In this document: positions 25,560 to 36,989 of the stretch, piece by piece | How positions within the stretch are numbered: position 1 is the first letter of the stretch | Layout: every line of letters begins with the position of its first letter | Assembly: GCA_028751875.1 (NCBI GenBank) | Contig: CM054155.1 | Span: 1,787,282 to 1,851,281, forward strand | Source of the DNA: Rapana venosa | Taxonomy: Eukaryota; Mollusca; Gastropoda; Neogastropoda; Muricidae | Direction of reading: 5' to 3' | Length of the DNA stretch: 64,000 nucleotides | Made by a program: the position numbers and the translations under genes | The notes under the pieces: model-generated | Told to the model about the DNA's origin: nothing | Database searches by the model: none | The model's input: the letters and a program-made list of their open reading frames with translations, nothing else

Positions 25560-28420
25560 AAACATGACTAAAATGAACATGAACATCTGCGGCCTAACAA
25601 ACAAGAACCAGAAAAATTTTGGAATTCATGACCAAAAGAAAGATCTCCATCTGGGGATTTCAGATACTAGGAAAAAAGGGGGAAGGATCGAAAGAAACCA
25701 TTCAAACTTTGTTTCTCATCGGGGTGGGGTCAGAAAAACCAGAGACAACCATGGGTGGGATTCTCCAAACCCCAGGGCATACAAAAATCTCATAGTACAA
25801 ACCATACAAAAGACTGATTTAAAATCGTGTAAAAAAAGTCCCAAAAAAATCGCTAAAAATCCAAGCAAAGCACCGGAAAAAATCACTCAGAAAAGGAGAA
25901 AGACCATTCTATCAAAGCTCTCTGACCTCATCAAAAGCACCCCTGACAAAGAGGGCCGAAATTTTAGGGTGATTTCAATGGGAAATGGGGAGAGAAGAAA
26001 ACCCCTGGGCAAAACATCTGGGCCCCCAGTGACCACAGAACACCTGCAACACAACGGGGAAACCACGGCTGAACATGTGCAAGCATGATCTGATCATCAC
26101 CAACACCTTTTTCCCCACCGAGCCCCCAAATTTACACCTGGGACAAATGAACGATCTCAAAAATCTCGTCTCAAAACGCTTTTTTACTTTCAAGATCAAA
26201 ACACGTTTACCCATCAAAGACCCAAAAGCCATCCCCAATGCCCAAACCTGACACTGACCACAGGCCTGTCATTTTGCCTCCAGAATCAAAAAAAAATAAC
26301 AAATGCAAGGAAAACCCCCCTAAAAGATCAACCTCCTCAAAGGGGAAATAAAAGGCAAGAACAGATTTACATGTATCAATGAAACTTGACTCCATTGTAC
26401 AACACCTCCGACAAAGGAGCAAAATCTGGACACCTTTTAAGCAGCTCTTTTTGAACACCTTAAGGAAGTTTGCGGGGAAAAAAAAGTGGATAAAAACGGG
26501 AAACTACACTTGGTGGGAAACCCAAAAGGGAAGGAAGCCAAAAGAAAAAAAGCACTATATAAACTTGGCCAAAACCCAAAACAAAAGAGGACTTGCCGAG
26601 TAAGAAACGAAAAGACATAGTAATCCGTGTTGAAAACCTCGAAAGAAAAACTTGGCAACTAGGAAAAGTTTTTGTAAAAATTTTTAAAAACCCCCAAAAA
26701 GAATTTTTTAAAAAAAGTGAAGACGATGAAGTAAAGATAGCCATTCAATCCAACAACAGTAGTGAAGAGCAAAGGAGAGGCACGCACAAAAAAAGGAAAT
26801 TCGAAAAGATGGGAAGATTACTTAAAGATCTTTTTAAAACCCATCTGCAATACAAGCTTTTCCAGCTCCTTCCACCACGCTATAAAGACCATTGAGCCAA
26901 AAACCCTGAAGCGAAACGAGAAAAGCAATTAAACCGCCCCAAAGGCAAAGCGGCAGTGATGACAGGTAACAACGAAGCCATCCTTGCATGCGGAGGGAAC
27001 GGGGGTAAGGGTCACCATCATCTTCCAGAAAGCATGGGGAAAAAGGAAAAATACCAATGGGCTGGGAAAATGCATAGTGGGGCCCAAATTTTGGGAAAAA
27101 GAAGGGGAGCAAGAGAACGCAGCACCTCAGAGGCATTTCCTTCTCACCATGTAGGGAAAATGTATGCAAAATTCTGGAACCCGCGCACAAGAGCCAAAAC
27201 AGCAATCTAGGCAACGCCCAGTTTTCTTTCGAAGGGAAAAGGGTCACAATGCCATTTTCGCCCCTTTCCCACAGCGTGTAAAGAGCCACAAAAACAACCA
27301 ACCCTGCATACAGTACTTATCAAAAAAACTTTCGAAACCCAGTCAAAAGAGACAAGCTCTGGAAATACTGGGGCATACGACATGAAGGGGGAGTTGCTCG
27401 AAAACATCAGAGCAACTAAGCCCAACAGAGAGCGCAGTCCGAACGCCAGTGGGAAAACCGCTGTTCCCCTTACATCAGGGTTTTACAAGGCTGCGTACCT
27501 CCCCCTTCTCTTCGGATCTACCCCAAACCCAATTACAAAGGAAGCCAAACCCAAACTGAGGCCCCAAAGAACTATTATTTGCTGACACCAGTCCCTAATG
27601 AATCAAACAAACCCGCTCTTCAAGACCACAGACCAACCAAAACCCAACTGCGAGAGTAGACATGAAATCAGTATCACCAAAAAAAAGTTTAGTCGTCACA
27701 AAATCCAGGAAAGCGGACAAAATCAACGGGACCCCCTAAAAAACCAAAGAATTTAAAAACCTTGGGACCTCTCACGAAATGGAAAATTTACAGAGAGATA
27801 GAAACAAATGCAAAACGAACGAACGCAGTCAGTTTCCAAACCCCAAAATCCCCCCCCCTTTAAAAACATTCCCCAACCCCAAAGGCCCAAAGGGAAAACC
27901 AAACAACAACCCCCCTTGCCAACACTCACATACCATTGTAGAAAATGGGCCCAACAAAAGCCTTTTAAAAGAAAATTTGGTCCAAAGTGAAATCCTGCCA
28001 GAAAAGCTTTCAACAAGACCAGACACGGCAAATCAAGAATAGGTATAGAACATGGGCGACTAAAACCAATTCCCCACCATACGAACAACAAAGATCAGGT
28101 GTTTGGTCACCTCACTAAAAAGTCGCCAACCAACCACCTACGGGCATACACCACCCAAAAACAATGGCTGGAAAGCCAAGGTAGACCAAGGAGACGATTG
28201 ACGACTCCGTGCGACACCCTGCGACCCATGACCTTCACTACTCAACCCCCGCCTTCTGCAGACCCGAAAGCCCTTTTCTCCCGCAACGCAAAGGGCACCG
28301 CGAAGATAAAGAAAAAAGAAAGAGAAAGTGCCCTATGATTTTTTTCTTTGCAAGATGTACGCATATAAGTTTTCCATTTAAAAATTTTTATTATTATTAT
28401 TATTATTTAATATTATTATT
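25560..28420 (+). mobile_element. LINE-C copy 1: endonuclease/reverse-transcriptase LINE, badly corrupted
   Basis: Counterpart of the clean copy at 42340-45400. Fragments of the same element appear in order on the plus strand: endonuclease segment from about 25564, AKLDSIV-like linker (26380), AILACGG region (about 26975), HVGKMYAK (27149-27172), VNRDKLW region (about 27345), and a C-terminal RGRPRRRL-like block near 28180, then a (TTA)n tail (28388-28420). Short repeat units in the clean copy appear here as homopolymers (AGAGAGG becoming GGGGAAAAAGG), which points to consensus error more than evolutionary decay. Confidence 0.75.
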
Positions 28421-28549
28421 TTTATTTTTATATTCTTATTTAATTTTTAAAACCCGGGGAAAAGAAAAATACTCATTTCTTTTTTTCATCCATCCCCCCC
28501 CCAAGTAACACATCTTAATAATGAACCCAAACCACACCCTCAAAGAAAA

Positions 28550-28935
28550 AACCAAAACGAAAAATCTTTAAAAAAACAACAATGACCAACAAACAAAAAA
28601 CAAAAAAAGCCCCCCCTCCCCACCCCACTCCCACCCACCCACCCCCAAAAAAACCCACCCAAACAAACAAAACCAAAAAACCGAAAAAACACACAAACAA
28701 AAAAAACAGAAATAAAAACAAAAAAAAACAAAAAACCAACAAAAACAAAACCCAACCAACCCCCCACGCCCACCCCCACACACAAAACCCAACCCCAAAC
28801 AAATGAAAAACAAACAAACCAAAAAAAGGAAAACCAAAACAACAAAAACAAAGGGGGAGAGACCAAAAAAAAACAAAAAAATCACAAAAAACAAAAAACA
28901 AAGCAAAATCCCCCCCCCCCCCCTCCCCCCCAATT
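28550..28935. repeat. A/C-rich low-complexity tract
   Basis: About 385 bases composed of A and C runs, matched by a T/G tract at 41820-42205. Overlapping Phe/Val/Gly-rich antisense frames are compositional. Confidence 0.85.
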
Positions 28936-29014
28936 TTAAAAAGCCCAAAACTTATAAGTCAAAAATTAAACCCTTCAATTGAAAGTGGTACACATAGTTT
29001 TAAAACGGACAATA

Positions 29015-29290
29015 AGAAGATGATAGATAGATAGATAAGATAAAATAAAAAAGAAATAGAAAAATAATAGAAAAGATAGAAAATAGATAAAAGAAAGATA
29101 GATAATAGAATTAAAGATAATAGATAGATAGATAAAAAAACAACAGACAGGCAAAAGTTAGAAAGATATATAACAAGAAAAAAAAAACCCAACGAATGTG
29201 CGAAAATTAAAGGATAGCAAACGACAAACAACAACAGACAGACAGACAGAAAAAAATAGAAAGAAATAGATAGAAATAGATAGATAAAGA
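29015..29290. repeat. (TAGA)n/(CAGA)n microsatellite
   Basis: Imperfect TAGA array abutting the SINE-1 head; inverted counterpart 41412-41745. Confidence 0.9.
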
Positions 29291-29572
29291 TGGTGGATCG
29301 GGTCTAGAGGTAACCGGCCCCGTCTAAAAGCGAAAAGTCCGGGGCTGAAGTGTGCGGCTTCGTAAAACCCCGTTTGGACCGGAAATTTTTCCCCCCCCAT
29401 TAAAACCTGAGTGGTGGGCGGCGCAGTCTTTCGGATGAACGATAAACCGAGGGTCCCGGTGTTACTCGTAATTATTTTCCACGTAAAAAAAACCCCCCGG
29501 CAACAAAGAGTTGTCCCTGGGGAAATTTTTAGAAAAAAACCACTCTGATAAAGGGGAAACAAAACCGCGCAG

Positions 29573-29602
<30 letters not shown>
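29291..29602 (+). mobile_element. SINE-1 copy, full length with poly-A tail
   Basis: The head (GGTCTAGAGG A box, GTGCGGCTTCGTAAAACCCC B-box region) is followed by the conserved block CTTTCGGATGA...CGATAAACCGAGG (about 29429-29453), a 3' body with CACTCTGATA, and a 30-base poly-A at 29573-29602. It is about 310 bp long. The allelic inverted copy is 41095-41411. Confidence 0.75.
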
Positions 29603-29604
<2 letters not shown>

Positions 29605-29785
29605 TGAAAGGGTTGCGCAGCGCTAATGGCGACCCTTTTTCCCCGCCACCCCGGGGAGAGCAGCCCGAATTTCCCCGGAGAGAAATCTGCCGTGACTTAA
29701 AGTAAAATCTACGCTTTGATTTGTTGCTTTTCAAATTCAGCGCTAATAAAATTTCCCTACATTATTATTTTTTTATTATTAAAAA
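29603..29785 (+). mobile_element. Short element with LINE-C-like 3' tail
   Basis: Directly after the SINE-1 poly-A lies a 180-bp unit containing CGCAGCGCTAATGGCGACCC and ending CTTTTCAAATTCAGCGCTAA followed by (TTA)n. Its 3' end closely resembles the ends of LINE-C and of the fragment at 51822-51925. This suggests a SINE or truncated LINE mobilised by the same reverse transcriptase. Inverted counterpart 40920-41094. Confidence 0.5.
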
Positions 29786-29807
29786 AGAGAAAATACAACA
29801 TATAATA

Positions 29808-30262
29808 TAGATAGATAGATAGAAGAAAGGTAGATAAATAGAAGATAGATAAAGATAGATAGATAGAAATAGATAGATAGAAGATAGAAGATAGATAATA
29901 AAAAAAAGATAAATTAGATAGATAATAAACAAAGACAGACAGTAGAAAGAAATATAACAAGAAAAAAGAAACACAAACATAATGTGCGAAAGTTTAAAAG
30001 GGAAAACAAACGACAAAAAAACAGACAGACAGACAGAAAGATAGAAGATAGATAAAAATATAAATCGATAGGGGGATAATAGAAAGGACAAAAACAGACA
30101 GACAGAACAAAACATACAACATACATACAACATACATAATCCCTTTCAACATCCATCCATACATAGAATAAAACACAGAACATAGATAATAAAGATAGAA
30201 AAAAAATAGACAGACAGACAGATTGGAACATAGGGAAAGACAAAAATAGGGAATAGATAGAT
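29808..30262. repeat. Allele-specific (TAGA)n/(CAGA)n expansion
   Basis: About 450 bases of imperfect TAGA and CAGA repeats. In the inverted arm only about 50 bases of TATC repeat remain at the corresponding place (40872-40920). Confidence 0.85.
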
Positions 30263-30267
30263 AAACT

Positions 30268-30470
30268 TTTTTTTAAATTTATTTTTATTTTATTCTTTTA
30301 TATCGAGGACAATGGAATACGCACTTATGTGCTTTTTTACATCAAATTCAAATTCAAAAGCTTTATTGTCTCAAAGACAGAGAAATTCCGGCGGGTTACT
30401 CGCCATACATAAAAAAAAACAATAAACATTTAAACATTTAAACATAATATTTAAAACACAAACACACTGT
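30268..30470 (-). mobile_element. LINE 3'-end fragment (CR1/Rex1-like tail)
   Basis: On the minus strand this ends with GACAATAAAGCTTTTGAATT (about 30343-30371), like the GACAATAAATCTGAATTAA end of LINE-B. It adjoins a TTTTATATCGAGGACAATGG segment (30296-30315) that recurs near 52066-52085. No coding sequence. It is absent from the inverted arm. Confidence 0.45.
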
Positions 30471-30894
30471 CCAACATCAGCACGCACCCATCACGAGATA
30501 AAATGCACCACAAATCAGCAATATCTCAGCCAGCCACAAACCCACCCCAACAAAAATCACTTTACTCATGTGCGCACAAGTAAACCCGTACGTCCGCACA
30601 TTCACAGTCACTCGCGCACGCGCACGCACGCTCGCACATTGTAAACATTCGTACCCATGCTCACGCATTTTAATAATATAAGTCAAATTGTTATAACATG
30701 TTGTATAAGACAAATATTAATTAAATTAACACTATGTTCTTTTAAGATATTGAACAGTCTAAAATAATAACACGCACACGTATTTAAATAAAAAAATAAT
30801 AATAATAAATCATTTGTATAATATGTATGATAAGACAAATATCAGTGAAGTTAATACTCTATTCTAATAGAAACTGAACACAGTTTACATTAAT
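30471..30894. other. Spacer with imperfect internal duplication
   Basis: Contains a CGCACG-rich patch (30590-30640) and two related segments beginning ATAAGACAAATAT (about 30706 and 30831), about 125 bases apart. No gene. Partly conserved in the inverted arm (40490-40870). Confidence 0.45.
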
Positions 30895-32976
30895 AAAAGG
30901 TAGCCTTTGAATTTCCTCCAAGATGACATCAACAACCTCACTGAGACCTTCAGCAAGACCATTCAGGAGACATCGCTGGAGATCCTTGGGAAAGAGAGGA
31001 AAAAGAACCAACCGTGGGTTACCAACGATATCCTGGACCTGTGCGACCAACGTAGGGAGCTAAAGCCAGTGAAGAACAAAAACCCAGAAACGGCCGAAGA
31101 GTATAGAACAGTCAACAGGTCAATCAAGAAGAAGATGACTGAGGCCATGGGGAACTGGATGTCAGAACAATGCTCCAAGGTTGAGAAGGCAATGGCGAAA
31201 GGAGACAGCAAAGAGGCGTACCAGACCATCAAGGTACTAACCAAGTCCCAGCAGCCAAAGACCTCCGTTATTGAAGACAAAGAGGGGTCAGTCCTTACAG
31301 AAAGCACCACTATCATGAAGAGATGGACAGAATATTGCAGAGACCTGTACAACTACAAGCTGAAGGCTGATCCGAACAAACTTCACGAGCAAGATCCCAG
31401 ACCATCAGATCCTGAAAGCACACAGGTGCTGGAGGAAGAGGTAGAAGAAGCAGTAAGATCCCTGAAAGGAGTCAAGTCACCAGGGATTGACAACATCCCG
31501 GCTGAGCTCATCAAGAACGGAGGCCCAGAGATGATCAAGGCATTAACAATCATCTGCCAACGTATCTGGACCAGCAAAGAGCAGCCTGAACAGTGGACCC
31601 AATCCATCATAGTTCCACTGCCAAAGAAGGGAGATCTGAAGAAGTGCCAAAATTACAGAACAATCAGTCTGATAAGCCATCCAAGCAAAGTTATGCTACG
31701 CATTGCCTTGAACAGACTGAAACCACAAGCAGAAGAAATCCTATCAGAAGAACAGGCAGGATTCAGACCAGGTCGAAGCACAGTCGAGCAGATCTTCAAC
31801 ATCAGAATGCTCATAGAAAAGCATCTCCAACATCAGCTACAGCTCTACAACAACTTCATTGACTTCAAGAAGGCCTTCGACCGAGTGTGGCAAGAAGCTC
31901 TGTGGCAAGTCATGAGAGACTATAGCTTCGACGAGGACCTGATTCAAGTCATCCAGGCGCTGTATGACAGCTCCCACAGTGCAGTCCTCATGGGTGAGAA
32001 ATCGGGGAGTTCTTCCGGACTTCAGTTGGAGTTCGACAAGGCTGCCTGCTATCCCCCGTTCTTTTCAACGTGTTCCTGGAGAACATCATGCAGGAGGCCC
32101 TCCTTGACTTCAAGACCACAATCACAATAGGAGGAAGGCCAGTCTGCAATCTTCGATTCGCAGACGATATTGATCTCATGGGCCGCAGTGAAGAAGAACT
32201 CCAGGATCTCACCACCAGACTGGAAACATCAGCCAATGCCCACGGTAATGGAGATCAGCACGGGAAAGAGCAAGATCCTAGTGAACAGTACCACACCGAC
32301 ACACCCCACCAGCATCAAGATGAGTGGAGACACTAGAGGAGGTGGAAACTTTCAAGTACCTTGGAGCAGTCATCATTAAAGAAGGCACGAGCACACAAGA
32401 GGTGAAGATCAGACTTGCTGTGGCACTCTCCTCCATGACTAAGCTGGCGAAAGTGTGGAGAAACCACAACATCAGAACCCACACTAAGGTCAGACTCTAC
32501 AAGGCACTCGTCACATCCTTTTGCCTTTACAGCTGTGAAGCATGGACACTTACTGCCGATTTAGAACGTCGCATTCAAGCCTTTGAGATGAAGTGCCTCA
32601 GGCGGATCCTGAACATCACCTACAGAGACCGCAAAACCAATGATTTACGTCTGGCAGCAGATCGAGGCACTGGCTGGCAAACAAGAACCATTGCTAGATA
32701 CAGTAAAAACGGAGGAAACTGAGGTGGTTTGGCCACACAACAAGGCATAACAGCCTGTCAAAGACAGTCCTGCAGGGAATGGTGGAAGGAGCAAGGAGGC
32801 AGGGACGACCACGCAAAAGCTGGATATCCAACATCAAGGAGTGGACCGGCCTCACTGTACCAAACCTCCTGAAAACAGCCTAGGACAGAACCATTTGGCG
32901 GTCCACTTGCAACGTCCGTGCGGGTACCCCAACGGTCGTCCCGACCAAGGGATGAGTGAGTGAGTGAGTGAGTGAG
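30895..32976 (+). mobile_element. LINE-A copy 2: RTE LINE, cleanest version, 5'-truncated
   Basis: A 407-codon frame (30907-32130) covers the linker and reverse transcriptase fingers/palm, with SPGIDNIPAELIKNGG, PLPKKGDLKKCQNYR, EEQAGFRPGRSTVEQ and FIDFKKAFDRVW (motif A). A frameshift near 31990-32010 moves the rest to 32070-32336 (catalytic FADD at 32157-32168), then 32324-32722 and the C-terminus to the stop at 32881. The frame opens within the linker, so the apurinic endonuclease is missing and the 5' truncation lies near 30895; the same breakpoint is seen in the inverted copy near 40450. The (TGAG)n tail is at 32953-32976. The element cannot be autonomous as assembled. Confidence 0.88.
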
Positions 32977-32981
32977 CCTTT

Positions 32982-33000
32982 AGTCTCTCTCTCTCTCCCT

Positions 33001-33036
<36 letters not shown>
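32982..33036. repeat. (CT)n between LINE-A and LINE-B 3' ends
   Basis: Same junction as 1620-1678. Confidence 0.85.
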
Positions 33037-33039
<3 letters not shown>

Positions 33040-33044
33040 GTGGG

Positions 33045-33865
33045 CTTTAGTTTAATTCAGATTTATTGTCATACATCTATTAATTAGCAGAATTGAGGTT
33101 GGAATAAAACTATTTTTAAATCGCAGGGTTCTAGACTTGGGTACTCTGTAGCGCTTTTGAGAAGGCAGGAGTTCAAAATATTTTGCAAGCACATGTGTGT
33201 CATCACTCACAATCTGTCTAGCTCTGTCTTTCACACAGCATTCATACAAGTCATTCAGTTTCATTTGCTCACAGCCCACAATTTTGCCACAACTGGTTAC
33301 AATCTTGTTTACTATGTTTTTGTTTTTAACAGTCAGGCCCTCATACCAACAAACCAAGGAAAATGAAAGGACAGACTCAATAAAGCATCGGTAGAAATTT
33401 TGTAAAACTTTTGCATTTACTTTAAGACTCCGGAGTTTTTGAAGGAAAAAGATGCGTGAGTGACATTTTCTATTTACAAGATCTGTATTAGCATCAAAGT
33501 TTAGTTTATCATCAATAAAAGTACCTAGATATTTGTTTGGTGTACACGCTCTACCTTTACACCATCAATGTAAAGATTTGGTATGGGCTGGGGGTCCCTG
33601 CGAAAATCAATCAACATTTCCTTAGTCTTTTTAACATTAAGGTCAAGACAGTTCTGTTTACACCAGGAGGAGAACTCCTCAACTTGTTTAAAATACATGA
33701 CATGGGAATTAGACAGATCTTCCAGAGCAGAGTCATCAGAATATTTGATTAACGGTATAAGATCAGAGCCAGTGCAGTCATTTGTGTAAAGGGTGAAACG
33801 GATGGGGGACAGAACAGTGCCTTGGGGAGAACCAGTGGAAGTTGATCTTTGAGTGGAAATGGCTT
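33045..33865 (-). mobile_element. LINE-B copy 2, cut by the assembly gap
   Basis: Minus-strand 3' part of the CR1/Rex1-like reverse transcriptase, nearly identical to 1685-2505. It includes the palm segment IKYSDDSALEDL, YSDD being the catalytic box, and KKTKEMLIDFRR. It stops at the N run in the middle of the gene, and contig 1 supplies the continuation. Confidence 0.85.
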
Positions 33866-34365
33866 NNNNNNNNNNNNNNNNNNNNNNNNNNNNNNNNNNN
33901 NNNNNNNNNNNNNNNNNNNNNNNNNNNNNNNNNNNNNNNNNNNNNNNNNNNNNNNNNNNNNNNNNNNNNNNNNNNNNNNNNNNNNNNNNNNNNNNNNNNN
34001 NNNNNNNNNNNNNNNNNNNNNNNNNNNNNNNNNNNNNNNNNNNNNNNNNNNNNNNNNNNNNNNNNNNNNNNNNNNNNNNNNNNNNNNNNNNNNNNNNNNN
34101 NNNNNNNNNNNNNNNNNNNNNNNNNNNNNNNNNNNNNNNNNNNNNNNNNNNNNNNNNNNNNNNNNNNNNNNNNNNNNNNNNNNNNNNNNNNNNNNNNNNN
34201 NNNNNNNNNNNNNNNNNNNNNNNNNNNNNNNNNNNNNNNNNNNNNNNNNNNNNNNNNNNNNNNNNNNNNNNNNNNNNNNNNNNNNNNNNNNNNNNNNNNN
34301 NNNNNNNNNNNNNNNNNNNNNNNNNNNNNNNNNNNNNNNNNNNNNNNNNNNNNNNNNNNNNNNNN
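33866..34365. other. Assembly gap, exactly 500 N
   Basis: Second fixed-size gap. It separates the direct-orientation contig from its inverted counterpart. Confidence 0.99.
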
Positions 34366-34419
34366 TCAAAAAAAACAAAACCTATAGATGGTAATGTGTG
34401 CATACATGTGTGCCCCCTT

Positions 34420-34904
34420 GAGAGAAAAAGAGAGAAAGAGAGAAAAGAGAGAGAAGAGAGAGAAAGAGAGGAAGAGAGAGGAGAAGAGAGAGAAGAGAAG
34501 AGGAGAGTAGGAAGAAGAAGGGCGCGAGAGAGAAAAAAAGGAAAAAAGGGCGAAGAGAAGGAAGAGAGAGAGAGAGGGAAAAGGAGAGAGAGAAGAGGAG
34601 AGTGACGAGAGGGAGGAGAAGAGAGCGCGCCGCGAGAGAGAATGAAAAGAGAAAGAGCGAGAGAGAAAGGAGAGAGAGAGGGAGAGGAGATTGAGGAGGG
34701 GGAAAGAGCGAGCCCCCGGGGGAAAAGAGAAAGAGAAAAAAGAGGGGAAGAGAGAAGAGAGAGAGGAAAAGAGAGAGACCCGGGAGAAAGAAAGAGAGAG
34801 AGAAGAGGAAGAGAGAGGAGAGTGAGCGAAGAGAAAGAGAGAGCGCGCCGAGAGAAAATGAGAGAGACGAGAGAGAGAGAGGAAAAAGAGAAGGGGGGGG
34901 GGGG
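34420..34904. repeat. (GA)n purine tract
   Basis: Inverted counterpart of the CT tract at 5222-5815, ending in a G run at 34893-34904. Confidence 0.95.
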
Positions 34905-35140
34905 GTCATAAATCTCCCATTCCCAGGCCTATATGTCAAACACTGGGGGAGAGTCTTTTTATTATTCCCTGGACAAGGTTTTCCGAGACAATGCCCTAGA
35001 TGACTCCCCCAGGGTTCTGGCCATGTCCCCTCTCAAAGGAATACATAGCCCTGAATCGCCCTTTTTAAACTGTCTCGCGCCGGGTTTGTGTTTTATTCTT
35101 TCTTGTTACAGGCCAGACAGCTACTTTTAATGGTCCCCTG

Positions 35141-35370
35141 ATATGGGACGGGGGTCTGAGGTAACGCGCCTTTCTAGAAGCGAAAAGCCCGGGGTCGAGT
35201 TGGGGGGGTTCGAATCCCTTTTGGGCCTGAAATTTTTCCCCTTTTCATTAAACCCAAAGGTGGGGTCTGCGCTTCTTCGGATAGACGAAAAAAAAATTTC
35301 CCGTGTGTTACAAAAAATTATTCACGCCATAAAACCACACGCAACAAGAAGAAGGGGGGGGGGGGTAAGG
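35141..35370 (+). mobile_element. SINE-1 copy (inverted-arm partner of 4735-4960), corrupted
   Basis: GTCTGAGGTAACGCGCC head, GGGTTCGAATCCC B-box region (about 35206-35218) and a degraded CTTCGGATAGACG central block (about 35274-35286). The tail ends in a G-rich run. Confidence 0.6.
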
Positions 35371-35504
35371 GAAAGAAAAAAAAATAGTAAAACAAGAGAG
35401 GAAAAAAGGGGAAATCTCTAGCACTAATTTCCAGAAGGTGGGGGAAGCTATTTAACTGACAGCCACCCCCAAAACCCCTTTCCCCCCTCCCCCTGCTGGG
35501 GTTC

Positions 35505-35880
35505 AGATTTTACCCCTCTTTAGATTCTGACGTATGGGACCGTTTTCCTCCTCCATTAGGGTAGAGGGGACAGGACAGTCCAGTGGTCAGAGCACTCTCT
35601 TTCCCCCAGCTAAGGTTAGCAGCATCGAGCGTGGCTACCACTTGATTGCGTGACCGTTTGCGCGCCTTGACTTCATACAGTCTTTTCCCGTTCACCTAGC
35701 TGTAAATGGGTAAACCCGTCCCCTTTAGGGTAAGGGAAGGTAAAGCGGGAGGGAGAGGGGATGGGCGCTGCCCCAATATGTTGGCCTCTTGAAAAGTTGA
35801 GGTCGCTGTATCCTCACGCCCCTAGGACCACAAGGTTATGGGACACCTTTACCTTTACTTTGACCTGTTCAGTTAATTTT
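35505..35880 (+). repeat. Candidate dispersed repeat (partner of 4205-4580)
   Basis: Plus-strand CCAGTGGTCAGAGCACTCTC (about 35580-35599), then a GC-rich body with CAAAAGGTTGAGGTCGC-like sequence, ending in TTTACCTTTACTTTGACC. Same caveats as the first copy. Confidence 0.4.
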
Positions 35881-35965
35881 GTTTAGGCAGGTGTTCGAGG
35901 TTAAGGTGTAACCGCCCTGCTATTTCCCTTTTATGATAGTTATTCAACTTGAAGGATGAAGCCCA

Positions 35966-36335
35966 AAGCACACACAAAACACACACACGCACGGCACACA
36001 CGCACAACACACATACACACACACCACCCCACACAGCACACTCCTCTCTCACACATACACATACACACTCACACACAACACACACATACTCTCTCTCTCA
36101 CCACACACACATACACACTCTCCTCTTTCTCTCTCTCACACACACAACACCACATCACACACACAACATACACCTGTCTCTCATACCCAAAACACATACA
36201 CTCTCCTCACACACACAAACAAACACACACGCCACAACACACAAACACACAAAAAAACACCAAAACCCCCACACACATACACATAATTTCCTCTCTCCCT
36301 CCACACACACACAAACACACACACACACACACACC
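35966..36335. repeat. (CA)n microsatellite
   Basis: Inverted counterpart of the GT array at 3751-4112. Confidence 0.95.
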
Positions 36336-36740
36336 CTTCTTGGCAAAAAAAGGGTTCTAAAAAAAAGGGGACTGAAATATCGGTTCCCAACTTCGTTTCG
36401 TCTTTCGAAATTAAAACAAAATTGATAATTCTATGCCTCTAAAAAAAAAGAAACAAACCTAGCTTTTTTTGGTAATGGGACAAAATTTACAAAAGAATAG
36501 GCAAAATTCATAAGAATAAAAAAAAAGAAAACTAAAAATTTTAAAAAGCTTTTAACCATTTCTAACCCCCAATCATTGTTTATTGCCCAACCTTTTGATC
36601 GTATTAGAAAGAACAATTTTGTATACCTAAAATGATTTTACCACTTCCAAAAATTTTTGTATGACTCGCACAATTGAAGCATTCCTTGCTGCGTTAATAT
36701 TTTACCTAAAAGAATTATGTTTGTATTTTTTTGACGGGGT
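36336..36740. other. Spacer, no gene seen
   Basis: AT-rich, homopolymer-smeared counterpart of 3306-3745. Confidence 0.4.
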
Positions 36741-36744
36741 TAAC

Positions 36745-36900
36745 TATCATTTATCTATCTACTATCTATCTATCTACTATCTATCTTCTATCTATCTATC
36801 AATCTATCGATCGATCGACGATCACATCTATGATCTACGCTATCGATCATCGATCAACGATCGATCACATCTACTACCCTATCTACAACTATCATCATCT
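36745..36900. repeat. (TCTA)n/(ATCG)n microsatellite
   Basis: Shorter inverted version of 3053-3305. Confidence 0.9.
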
Positions 36901-36989
36901 GTTTGTCTGTTTTTTTTGCCTTCTTTCTGGGGTCTATCACACTATCTGTTTATCGTATTTGGGCCCGGCCATGTGTGCCGGGGGGAACA

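Noticed and set aside
28515..28948. Overlapping Phe/Gly/Val-rich frames of 108-128 codons
   Set aside because: Antisense of an A/C low-complexity tract, mirrored at 41822-42226.
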